DNA of 19,337 bases. Source: Candidatus Hodarchaeota archaeon. Its GTDB lineage: Archaea > Asgardarchaeota > Heimdallarchaeia > Hodarchaeales > Hodarchaeaceae. Numbering within the stretch: the first letter of the stretch is position 1; every line of letters begins with the position of its first letter. The stretch covers positions 1 to 19,337 of the forward strand of contig JAEOSP010000196.1 in the NCBI GenBank assembly GCA_016840305.1. Reading direction: 5' to 3'. The translations under genes and the position numbers were made by a program. Of this stretch, positions 8,801-15,680 are shown piece after piece. The notes under the pieces were generated by a model. The model was not told the origin of the DNA, did not search any database, and worked only from the letters and a program-made list of their open reading frames with translations.

Positions 8801-10060
8801 AAAACAATAAAACCAAAAGATTTAGCAGATGAAGTGTCGACATTTTTAACACAACTAAGTTATCCAATATGCTATCTACCTATTTCTAGTAAATATTATA
8901 AGGTTTTACACCATCTGGGCATATCCAAAATTATCGATTTTCTTATTTGGCCTGATTATGATTTACACAAAAAAGCTGGGATATCCTATCGAACCATCGA
9001 AGGGCTAAAAAGCGGAATTTCTCTTCAAGAAATAAATGATAAAATCTCCGAAAAAAGCAGATCTGTAACAATTTTAACAAATAATCTCAAAGGAAAATCG
9101 TGGGGCACGTTCTTAAGCTCCGAGTTAACCGTTCAAGAAATTTATTACAATCTCCCTTATAATAGTGGGAATTTTGACATATTCTCATTGTCCAAAAAGG
9201 AAATTAATGCTTTAAACGAGGTTTTTAACACTCCAATAACACGTTTACCCCATATTCGCCCGAAATGGATAGAAAGTTTCAGGAAAAGTGGAATTAAATC
9301 TTTTATTGATCTGATTTCATGGAATATTGATGAACTTGTTGCAATAGTTGGTAGAGAAGTAGAATATATTGAGGGTTTAACAAAAGAAATTCCCACTTTT
9401 AATGAAGGAATGAACTTAATCGACCTTGGTGTCTTTACTGCATCTGAAATGAAAATATTAAAATCTCACGGCTATTCAACCGTTGAGAGTGTATACTTTT
9501 GCGCAGAAAAACCTACCTTCGGAATCATGGGTGTTAAATGGAAAAAAATCGAGAGATTCCAACGAATTCTTGAAACTCCTATAGCGATGATTCAACTTCA
9601 AGGAAGTTCTGATTCGACACAAATTAGAATTTCTCATGATGGTCTTGAACGATTGGCAATAAATGGGATTGATCAAATAATAAAGCTAATTTACTGGCCA
9701 GTTACCGAGCTCAAATCTGTTTTGAATATGTCTGTTAAGAATATTAATGATTTAAAACAAGCAGTGGCAATCAAAGAGCATGGTATGCCATTGGAACATA
9801 TTGCTGGATATAATCGTAAAACTATTGCGACTTTACTTAATTATGGGATAGAAACAGTCGAGGATTTATATTTCAGTGTAAATGAAGATATGTTGGATGA
9901 GGATGACGAGCTAGAATTCACGTACGTTAAGAAAGCTGTTGAAGCTCTTGATTTACCTATAACCTATCTTCAGGGTATTATTGCGCCAAAATATATTGAA
10001 AAACTTGTTACTAATCGAATAGATACCTTTTTGCGTTTTATGATTTCCTCTCAAAAGTAA
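5801..10060 (+). CDS. top6B: DNA topoisomerase VI subunit B with giant C-terminal HhH repeat array
   Basis: ATPase subunit of the type IIB topoisomerase Topo VI, which with Top6A relaxes and decatenates DNA by double-strand passage. After a Lys-rich N-terminus, the GHKL site shows RELVENGLDA (N53), RDNGSGI at 103-109, SRGRFGLGAKM at about 132-142 and GTEV at 201-204. An H2TH domain follows (about 285-345, with FQGIGPKTALDFL), then a transducer domain with YRFANRIPLLFGAG and the ATP-contacting switch lysine K470 in SSKIPF. This core is complete by about residue 510, the usual Top6B length. Residues about 580-1419 are extra: at least 13 degenerate units of the form LxxxGIxxIxDFLxWPxxEL..I.G.......I, resembling HhH or RNA polymerase alpha-CTD-like DNA-binding modules. 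The last unit is cut by the TAA at 10058-10060, and the same frame continues as the next ORF. It begins directly after the gyrA stop (TAAATG). Confidence 0.93.
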   Translation: MTEPAKKTKKTARKTEKVVRRSAADFFQDNKAIAGFDNSMRVVFTSVRELVENGLDAAERLGSHLPEIHVTIQKLSKEEITKLLDVRSFESSDRLDFLRLTVRDNGSGIQSEFIPPLFGRVLTGSNYGARQSRGRFGLGAKMVLLNAMSSVDLPLVIKSKYIDEDFTSYYELMINLAENEPIILAQREIPQNLPEAIESSGTEVSVTFTGAWNLASRYIYEYFSQLAMITPYANFFITYPDTTEPIVLERVVEEMPPYPQIAKVHPWGTDITQFKRELNVTRSESMEIFLQEHFQGIGPKTALDFLEFVKIAPDTDPKKLDASAIRRIIHEGFTMPDKNKAKDEKRKYFNFRRPSGDSLSPLGWELLQKGISKELSPQFVRATAGDVSAHSGHPFIIEAALAYGGPNLSREEGARGTSPKIYRFANRIPLLFGAGNDIITKCVQKMNWKNYKINISKAPVAIVVSVVSSKIPFPETSKEYIADVDELREEIFRVLKKLARNLGQHLGRAERERRERQRQSRFESAAPKVLQNLSHILADEHSPFLLDSSEEISKLEKALASAIPRLVRRAYPPSPKLFTIGEWLPMDIYIKLVENNIQTIYQFLRTPVAELARITGMSEKRINGVIRETVTKQEQSYRSPNVREFEFFTRDIEREFAKYHKAPTIHKALNKRWIVNTFDLFSTPVSQLRAVELFPEKLIFEQKQIVITNIVESTPEDTFGLQVLPWITTDIEKRLKTAKINNVLDYLIAFPEKIAAIPKLTLRLIEEAKEEIREGVKAGYVDPDKVIGASTFDWMDYRVTPRLRGRKISKIKDFINTPTEKLVELPELNDNLISKSKIKLSELLSDYNDSESLMQVPELQESMYSDLNRINVQGLIDFLLANEKDLQIVRGFVDSLIREKQGELITEINENFDTIPIKRAYWLDLDLENALSKLGITTIFDFISFPTKELGKIDGMDPLVLQAIKRTYGTPIPLLDKSIIKKLESLSILCLEELISIASMKTIKPKDLADEVSTFLTQLSYPICYLPISSKYYKVLHHLGISKIIDFLIWPDYDLHKKAGISYRTIEGLKSGISLQEINDKISEKSRSVTILTNNLKGKSWGTFLSSELTVQEIYYNLPYNSGNFDIFSLSKKEINALNEVFNTPITRLPHIRPKWIESFRKSGIKSFIDLISWNIDELVAIVGREVEYIEGLTKEIPTFNEGMNLIDLGVFTASEMKILKSHGYSTVESVYFCAEKPTFGIMGVKWKKIERFQRILETPIAMIQLQGSSDSTQIRISHDGLERLAINGIDQIIKLIYWPVTELKSVLNMSVKNINDLKQAVAIKEHGMPLEHIAGYNRKTIATLLNYGIETVEDLYFSVNEDMLDEDDELEFTYVKKAVEALDLPITYLQGIIAPKYIEKLVTNRIDTFLRFMISSQK

Positions 10061-12715
10061 TTATCAGACATGTTAGAGACTCCTCAAGAAAATATTGAAA
10101 ATTTACGAAGAAAAGTGAATTTATTTAGAATGAGAGAGTCAACTGAAACATCTGTATCAATTATTGAAAGTTTGACTAGAAAACAACATCGCTTATTAGC
10201 AGACGAGAATATTATATCTATTTATGACTTTTTAACTGCCTCTGATGATCAACTTACGAATATCCTTGAAATGGAAATAGATACTGTCAACTTAATGAAG
10301 CAAGAACTAAATTTCGGAAATATCAAGACTATAAAGGAAGAAAAAATGATTCCGTTAACAAAAATATCCTTAATTGACAGAAATACTGTAAAAAAATTCG
10401 CCAAGTACGGGATAGAAAGTTTAGCTGATCTCTACTATGTTGTTACTCCTAAAACTATTGAAGAAAGCGAAATAGAATGGCAAACTATCGAGGATGCTAG
10501 AATTGTACTAGATTTACCAATTGAAATAAGTGATACAGTGACAGTAGCAGAGCTGAAACTCTTAAAGAAAGCTAAGATTTTCTCAATACTAGAATTGTTG
10601 ATAGATTCTTTGGAGAAGCTAAATGGAAGAACAGGTATTGAAATCGACAGAATTAAAAGGATTCAAGAATCTATCAAAATTAATGATATAATTAGTTTGT
10701 TAAAGAATCTGAGCGTTGATAGCATTCTCTTTCCAACTGAATACTTTGATTTAATTAAACAAAGGGATATTAAATTTCTCTATGATCTTCTTATTTATAA
10801 GGATGATACTTTATTCCTAAAGAAGATAAAGGAGAAGAAAATTCGTGTTACTACTGACCTCTGGATTGATGTATTTGCTATTTTATCAATACCCTTAACC
10901 CTAATTCTTGGTGCAGACAACGAAGACGTAAAACTATTAAAACAAAAGAAAATTAATACTTTACGTGAGGTATACTCTGCAGATCCACAACGATTAACGA
11001 CGATTCTTCAGAAATCACCCAATGAGCTGATCGAGGAATTAAAAACTCTAAACTTTAGAGAAATAAATCAGTTACTCAGTATACCAATTAGTTTCATACC
11101 AGAATTCCCCATCGAATGGTTAACAATCTTAAAAGATAATTCCATTTTACAAGTGGGTCAATTTATAAAAATCCCCCAGAAAAATCTTGTTTCTATGTTG
11201 TCGGTATCTTTCCCAAAGATCCGAAGTGTATTCAATGAGATTACATTTTCATCAATGTTACATAAACTGGAAGAGGAATCAGTACCATTATCAGTAGCAG
11301 GTACCCTACTACCTTCTTCTACCATTAGAAAATTAGCAGATAAGAACATTACTTCTGTTCAATCACTTATCTTACTTGACTCTGAAGATAAAAAACTTGA
11401 AGGAGTTTCCGAATGTTTAAGAATTTTAGAAGGGCCAATAAATCGTTTATCTGAAGATTTATCGATGGATAAACTCAGAAAACTTTCACACCTTAGTATT
11501 ACTACATTAGCAAGTTGGTTTTATTCACCTAACGATAGTTTAGCTGCAGCACTTGGAATGAGTAATGAAAAAATTATTAATATGAAACAGAACTTCAATT
11601 TCGAATCTGTTGGAGAAATAATTGAATCAGAAATATCAATTTCGGATGTAGTTGAATCAGGTTACATTAGCTTTGAGGAACTCACAAAAAATGGAGTGAA
11701 AACGCTAGAAGATTTGTTATTTATTGAAATTGAACCGATTCAAGCAGAAGATAGGTTTAAATTAAGATTAAATTCTCTCAAAGATGCGCTTAATTCATCA
11801 TTAGCATATTATTCTCTGATCCCTTCATCTTATGTTGTTCCATTGGCTTTTAATGGGATTACTTCTGTTTATCAGTTGATCCAAACTGATTTTTCTAATT
11901 TAGATGATGATATGGGGATAATTCGTGAGGATACTTATACTATGGCAAGGAGTTCAATAAATCTTGTCAATATTATAACTCACAAAAAAACTGAATCCGA
12001 ATTTCGCGTTAAACTATCATCTTTAAGAGCATTCACTCCTAGTCAGCTTTTGAAAATACAAGAAATTGGTATAGATAATGTAATTGATTTGTACTTTAGA
12101 TTGGATCCTGATAGATGTCCAAAATCAGTTATTCCAGCTGTCGACAGAGTGAAGAGAGTTCTAGAAAAACCTGTTGCAGTCTTACCCTTGGTAAAACAAA
12201 ATTTTCCTACAAAGATTCCTCTTTTATTCAACGCAGGAATAACTTCAATAATAGAATTTCTATTCTGGGACAAAGATGAAGTCGCGGAAATATTAGAAAT
12301 CAAGAGATATGAAATCTCCAAATACAGAAAAATGAATCTTTCCGAGATGAAACGTAAGAAGAATTTAGGGACACCAATTCGTAATTTCGTAAGAATCGAA
12401 GAAAAGTATTATGATCCTTTGCATGAATTCGGGATTGATAATGTTGAGGATCTCTATTTCTATGGAAAAAGGTATTCTGAATTAATCCCCGACGATTCAG
12501 TACCTAAAAAACTCATCAATGCTTGTGTCTCAGATTTAGAAACACCGATTGTAAAACTAGCAGATTTACCAATTCCATCAGCCCAAGAATTAGTTAAAAG
12601 GGGTGTTAATAGAATAATAGACTTTTTATACTGGCCTGAGGAATCTTTGAAAAACGTTCATGGATTATCTGCTGCAAAAATAAAGAAAATTAAATCTAAT
12701 ATTCGATTAAGAAGG
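7547..12715 (+). repeat. Protein-level array of about 28 HhH-like repeats across two ORFs
   Basis: Counted by eye, about 14 units lie on each side of the TAA at 10058. Two flavours tend to alternate. One ends in a DFLxWP-like turn: KIIDFLIWPDYDL, QIIKLIYWPVTEL, SIIEFLFWDKDEV, RIIDFLYWPEESL. The other has a DLYF-like turn followed by a helix and PI: ETVEDLYF, ESLADLYY, DNVIDLYF, DNVEDLYF, each about 35-45 residues before an L(D/E)xPI segment. The DNA is not a simple tandem repeat, so the duplications are old. Confidence 0.75.
10058..10060 (+). other. In-frame TAA interrupting one HhH repeat
   Basis: Codon 1420 of the top6B frame is TAA. Around it the peptide reads FMISSQK*LSDMLE, which aligns without a gap to FLTASDDQLTNILE from the next repeat. 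The stop sits where the other repeats have E, D, Q or S. A single base change from GAA or CAA would restore the reading frame. Confidence 0.85.
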
Positions 12716-12760
12716 AGAACCGATGTTTTGGGACAATTAGACTCCTACATGGGTGGATGA
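10070..12760 (+). CDS. HhH-repeat protein, in-frame continuation of the Topo VI B tail
   Basis: 896 residues made up almost entirely of the same HhH-like repeats as the top6B tail, with no ATPase or other catalytic domain seen. Its final units are the best conserved (DNVEDLYFYGKRYSEL near residue 790 and NRIIDFLYWPEESLKN near 850). The ORF is in the same frame as top6B. Only one stop codon and three sense codons (TTA TCA GAC) lie before its ATG, and no Shine-Dalgarno precedes that ATG although gyrA and top6A have good ones. The first residues, read together with the last residues of top6B, complete one repeat. It is either the 3' part of a giant top6B gene carrying a nonsense codon, a readthrough product, or a separately translated DNA-binding partner of Topo VI. 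Repeats of this type suggest sequence-nonspecific DNA binding, which is inference. Confidence 0.8.
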   Translation: MLETPQENIENLRRKVNLFRMRESTETSVSIIESLTRKQHRLLADENIISIYDFLTASDDQLTNILEMEIDTVNLMKQELNFGNIKTIKEEKMIPLTKISLIDRNTVKKFAKYGIESLADLYYVVTPKTIEESEIEWQTIEDARIVLDLPIEISDTVTVAELKLLKKAKIFSILELLIDSLEKLNGRTGIEIDRIKRIQESIKINDIISLLKNLSVDSILFPTEYFDLIKQRDIKFLYDLLIYKDDTLFLKKIKEKKIRVTTDLWIDVFAILSIPLTLILGADNEDVKLLKQKKINTLREVYSADPQRLTTILQKSPNELIEELKTLNFREINQLLSIPISFIPEFPIEWLTILKDNSILQVGQFIKIPQKNLVSMLSVSFPKIRSVFNEITFSSMLHKLEEESVPLSVAGTLLPSSTIRKLADKNITSVQSLILLDSEDKKLEGVSECLRILEGPINRLSEDLSMDKLRKLSHLSITTLASWFYSPNDSLAAALGMSNEKIINMKQNFNFESVGEIIESEISISDVVESGYISFEELTKNGVKTLEDLLFIEIEPIQAEDRFKLRLNSLKDALNSSLAYYSLIPSSYVVPLAFNGITSVYQLIQTDFSNLDDDMGIIREDTYTMARSSINLVNIITHKKTESEFRVKLSSLRAFTPSQLLKIQEIGIDNVIDLYFRLDPDRCPKSVIPAVDRVKRVLEKPVAVLPLVKQNFPTKIPLLFNAGITSIIEFLFWDKDEVAEILEIKRYEISKYRKMNLSEMKRKKNLGTPIRNFVRIEEKYYDPLHEFGIDNVEDLYFYGKRYSELIPDDSVPKKLINACVSDLETPIVKLADLPIPSAQELVKRGVNRIIDFLYWPEESLKNVHGLSAAKIKKIKSNIRLRRRTDVLGQLDSYMGG

Positions 12761-12772
12761 GACGTATAGAAT

Positions 12773-12778
12773 AAGGAG
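12773..12778 (+). promoter_or_regulatory. Shine-Dalgarno sequence AAGGAG for top6A
   Basis: AAGGAG lies 9 bases before ATG 12788, in the 27-base gap after the HhH-repeat ORF. It fixes the top6A start and therefore the existence of the N-terminal extension. Confidence 0.75.
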
Positions 12779-12787
12779 AAAAAAAAG

Positions 12788-14197
12788 ATGTCTACAATAA
12801 AAGAATATTCGATCTTCCTTGAAGATTACTCTTTTACTAATAAAGTAATAAATGTTAAAATGGAGAGGTCAGATTCTTTAAAAGGGGTAATAACCTCGTT
12901 AAAATCATTTCTTGGACTAAAGAACGAAAAAATCTTTCTGATGTACGGTTTAAGTAAAGCTAAAAAATTTGAGGAACTTACAAACAAATCATTATCAAAA
13001 TTATGGGATTTAACGGATGAAGGTGATGTAGTAATCCAAGTACGAAGGAAAGTGGATCTGAAATCTGTTAGAAAGATTCGTGAAGACATTCTCAACGAAA
13101 AATTTGATCTTCCTGTCTCTGTACTAAAAGTTGATAATGTTACAAATAATGAAACCAAATACAGAATACAGCAGGCTGCATTGGAATTTCTTAATGATAT
13201 AGCTGAAAATCCAAAAAATGCTGCATTCCGGATTCCCTCAAGAAGTTCAGAAAATGTTGGATATGATACAGATTCTAGGATGATTCTTTTGGGTAGCAAT
13301 GTTGTCGATAGGCAATTTCGCCATTTGAGTAGTGTTCAGAGTGTAGTTCAACTAACTGGATTAATGCGTTATATAATCGAAATTCTTTCTACAGAGAAAC
13401 ATGCAACAAAAAGACATCTTTTTTATCGAGATGTGAATTTATTTGGTAATCAAAGAGTATCTGATGGTTTAATAGAAGATTTAGGTGCCTTGCTGCGGGT
13501 TTCACGGAACTCTATGAATGTAATAGCGACTGCTAAGGGAAAGGTTATTGGCAAATTAGCTTTTTCTGAAGGTGGGGATTTCATAGATTGTACCAAAGGA
13601 CTTGGAGGTCATGCAATTACTCCAATGCTTGATCAAGTGGAGAATTTTGATAGCGATGCAGAATTTGTATTGGTGATTGAAAAGGATGCGGTATTCCAGG
13701 ATTTAGCAGAAGATAAGTTTTTTAATTATATTCCTTGTATTTTAGTAACAGCATCTGGACAACCTGATATGGCAACGCGAATGTTTATTAAAAGAATACA
13801 TCAGGAACTGAATATCCCAATCCTTGGATTCTTGGATGCAGATCCATATGGTTTAGACATTCTCCGTGTATATTCGATAGGTAGTAAAGCTCTTTCTTTT
13901 GAAAGTGTGGAATTGGCTGTTCCAGATATTCGATGGCTAGGTTTATTACCATCAGATATTGAGGAATATAAAATTCCAAAATCTGTCCTTATTAAAATGT
14001 CAGATAACGATATGAAGAGAGCGGATGATTTATTAAAGGAAGATTTTGTTAAAACTAGGCCTGAGTGGGAGAAACAAATCAATATTATGAGAACCACACG
14101 TGAGAAAGCAGAAATTCAAGCTTTAGCGAGTAAAAATTGGCGTTTTATGACTGGCACATATCTACCTACTAAAATAGATTCTGCAGATTGGGTCTGA
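12788..14197 (+). CDS. top6A: Topo VI subunit A / Spo11-like protein with N-terminal ubiquitin-like domain
   Basis: DNA-cleaving subunit of Topo VI, homologous to the eukaryotic meiotic nuclease Spo11. The 5Y-CAP winged-helix domain carries the catalytic tyrosine Y213 in TKRHLFYRDV. The TOPRIM magnesium site shows VIEKD (E298) and FLDADPYG (D350, D352). Archaeal-type signatures are DAVFQ and SGQPDMATR. Segments NLFGNQRVSD (about 217-226), LRVSRNSM and IRWLGLLPSDI (381-391), and a terminal DWV, recall eukaryotic Spo11. It has 469 residues against about 370-390 for common archaeal Top6A. The extra residues 1-88 have the order beta-beta-helix-beta-beta: SIFLEDY, VINVKMERSDSLKGVI, KIFLMYG, SLSKLWDLTDEGDVVIQVRR. 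This matches ubiquitin strand by strand in outline. A good Shine-Dalgarno supports ATG 12788. Its likely partner is the B subunit encoded upstream. Confidence 0.93.
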   Translation: MSTIKEYSIFLEDYSFTNKVINVKMERSDSLKGVITSLKSFLGLKNEKIFLMYGLSKAKKFEELTNKSLSKLWDLTDEGDVVIQVRRKVDLKSVRKIREDILNEKFDLPVSVLKVDNVTNNETKYRIQQAALEFLNDIAENPKNAAFRIPSRSSENVGYDTDSRMILLGSNVVDRQFRHLSSVQSVVQLTGLMRYIIEILSTEKHATKRHLFYRDVNLFGNQRVSDGLIEDLGALLRVSRNSMNVIATAKGKVIGKLAFSEGGDFIDCTKGLGGHAITPMLDQVENFDSDAEFVLVIEKDAVFQDLAEDKFFNYIPCILVTASGQPDMATRMFIKRIHQELNIPILGFLDADPYGLDILRVYSIGSKALSFESVELAVPDIRWLGLLPSDIEEYKIPKSVLIKMSDNDMKRADDLLKEDFVKTRPEWEKQINIMRTTREKAEIQALASKNWRFMTGTYLPTKIDSADWV

Positions 14198-14243
14198 TAT
14201 TGAAATTATCTAATAAAAAACTATACAGATCTAGGATGAAGCG

Positions 14244-14909
14244 ATGAATCTTCTATCATATGCTCTCTTTCCTGAGTTTAAATCCCTTATTTCAGATTCA
14301 TTACTTAAAAATAATCTGAAATTGGTTTCTAGCGTTGTAAATTTCTCTAAAGGAGAATTTCTAAGTCAAAATAAAATTAATCTGATAAAAAACAAACTAG
14401 GTAAAAAGATGGATGGAACACGCCTCTATCCGGGTGGGACAAGTGTTCTTTTTGGATGGGGATTTACATTTCCGAAGGTAGATGGTGTTATGATTAAACC
14501 ATATTACTCACGTGAAATCTTTCAATTGATCCTTCACTATCTATCAATATCTGATTTTTTAATTGCTGTAAAGAACATTGAAAAATCTACAAAGAGCGTG
14601 ATAAGGATTATAATTCCCAAGGTCATAGGAATTGCTAAAATAGATACTTTGAATCGAAATTTTCCAGTACTAATTATGGAAGAAGTGAAGGGGGAATCGA
14701 TAAAAGGGAATTTTCCTGCAATAAAGGAAATCAGTAAAATGGCTAGAAATCTTGCCTTGGAAGGGATAATTTGTGATCCTTACCCCTCTAACTGGAAATA
14801 TTTGAATAATAAGGAAAGAAATATTATATCATATATTGATCTAATTTCTTCTAATTCATTAACTGATGTTAACAATAGAGTAGCAGAGCTCCTCTCCTCG
14901 TTACAATGA
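14244..14909 (+). CDS. Small kinase-fold protein (APH/RIO-like), last gene of the operon
   Basis: 221 residues, not assigned to a named family. The order of elements suggests a compact protein-kinase or aminoglycoside-phosphotransferase-like fold: a possible nucleotide-anchoring lysine K85 in GVMIKPY, a hinge-like PVLIMEEVKGESI (141-153), a catalytic-loop equivalent CDPYPSNW with D178 and N183, and a metal-binding D199 in SYIDLIS. The N-terminal 60 residues are basic and unassigned. Because Lys, Asp, Asn and Asp equivalents are all kept, it may be active, on an unknown substrate. It lies 46 bases after top6A on the same strand with a weak AGGATGA before ATG 14244, so it is probably cotranscribed. 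It converges with the GTPase gene, 17 bases away. A non-kinase fold is possible. Confidence 0.75.
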   Translation: MNLLSYALFPEFKSLISDSLLKNNLKLVSSVVNFSKGEFLSQNKINLIKNKLGKKMDGTRLYPGGTSVLFGWGFTFPKVDGVMIKPYYSREIFQLILHYLSISDFLIAVKNIEKSTKSVIRIIIPKVIGIAKIDTLNRNFPVLIMEEVKGESIKGNFPAIKEISKMARNLALEGIICDPYPSNWKYLNNKERNIISYIDLISSNSLTDVNNRVAELLSSLQ

Positions 14910-14926
14910 ATATTCTTTCCTTTCTT

Positions 14927-15487
14927 CTATGATTGAAAAGAATCACGATAAGATACCGCTCGCCTAATTGCTGATGCAAAAGCATTACCTACGTTTATAT
15001 TAGCAACAGCAGAGCATGGAAAGTACTGGGCATGCATTTTATCTGCAAATTTCTGACCAATATCGTCACCAACCTCCCGTTCATCTTTGAGATCCACTTT
15101 ATTTCCGATTAATACCGCAGGTGAGTTTGGGAGTACTTTTTTTATCTCTTTTACCCAATTAGGTAATGAAATTACAGTAGATTCCCTTGATACATCAAAA
15201 ACGTAAATAATTGCGTGAGCTCCTTCGTAAAAAAGTGGGCGTACCTTGTTAAATGCTGGTTGTCCTGATAAGTCCCAAAAAATTGCAGTAGTTGTACTAG
15301 AAACATCAGATGGGCTTCTAAGCTTAATAAAAGTAATATCTGCTCCAGCTGTTGGTTTATGTTCAAATTCTCGGTTAGTAAAAACAGAAACAAGTTGCGT
15401 TTTTCCGACTAGTGCATCACCAGCGACTACGATTTTATATTGGCTATAGTGAGGGATTTCAAAAAGAATATCATCGGGAGAGGACAT
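14927..15487 (-). CDS. Rab/Ras-like small GTPase
   Basis: A 186-residue Ras-superfamily GTPase. It has all G boxes: P-loop GDALVGKT (K29), a G2 threonine in KPTAGADITF, G3 WDLSGQ at 71-76 (D72, Gln76 equivalent to Ras Gln61), G4 GNKVD (N129, K130, D132) and G5 CSA at 158-160. The GDxxVGKT and WDxxGQ combination is Rab-like, and such genes are a hallmark of Asgard archaea. No C-terminal cysteine or prenylation motif and no membrane segment is present, so it is probably soluble or bound through a partner. The frame extends to a TTG at 15505. ATG 15487 is preferred because a TATA element is centred about 27 bases upstream of it, predicting a leaderless transcript that begins at this ATG. Confidence 0.93.
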   Translation of the reverse strand: MSSPDDILFEIPHYSQYKIVVAGDALVGKTQLVSVFTNREFEHKPTAGADITFIKLRSPSDVSSTTTAIFWDLSGQPAFNKVRPLFYEGAHAIIYVFDVSRESTVISLPNWVKEIKKVLPNSPAVLIGNKVDLKDEREVGDDIGQKFADKMHAQYFPCSAVANINVGNAFASAIRRAVSYRDSFQS

Positions 15488-15507
15488 ATTGATAATACAT
15501 TTCAACT

Positions 15508-15521
15508 GTATATATATACAT
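15508..15521 (-). promoter_or_regulatory. TATA box for the GTPase gene
   Basis: The minus strand reads ATGTATATATATAC, preceded by an A-rich stretch (GAAAACAA) that could serve as BRE. The centre is about 27 bases from ATG 15487, the archaeal TATA-to-start distance, implying leaderless transcription. Confidence 0.6.
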
Positions 15522-15546
15522 TTGTTTTCTCAAACTAATCATCTAA

Positions 15547-15680
15547 TTAGTTTTTCAGCCATATTAAAACCAAAAATCCTGTTATAACGGGTTTGGAGAC
15601 CTCGTAGGAAGCTGCTATTTTAATAGGTGGTAGTTCACGTAACTTTGCTAATTCAAAGAAATATTTTTTTGTTTTTCTTC
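15547..15680 (-). other. Frame -1 continuation of the zinc-finger gene
   Basis: On the minus strand, the frame one base back from the zinc-finger frame is open through KKYFFELAKLRELPPIKI and on to FLVLIWLKN before TAA 15547-15549. It has no start of its own after an upstream in-frame TAA. The composition looks coding: a charged helix, then a proline turn, then a hydrophobic end. It is best read as the lost or frameshifted C-terminus of the zinc-finger protein. Confidence 0.45.

Noticed and set aside
10058..10060. TAA reassigned as a sense codon in this organism
   Set aside because: The metallophosphoesterase, gyrA, aminotransferase and regulator genes all end at TAA at the expected family lengths, so TAA is a normal stop here.
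5801..10060. Top6B being MutL, Hsp90 or another GHKL protein
   Set aside because: The H2TH segment and the transducer motif with SSKIPF and YRFANRIPLLF are specific to Topo VI B.
12826..13299. 157-residue antisense ORF opposite top6A
   Set aside because: It mirrors the conserved Top6A frame, has no Shine-Dalgarno or family signature, and is best explained as a shadow.
15488..15505. TTG 15505 as the GTPase start
   Set aside because: It would place the TATA box only about 9 bases upstream of the start codon. ATG 15487 fits archaeal promoter spacing and still keeps the full GTPase domain.
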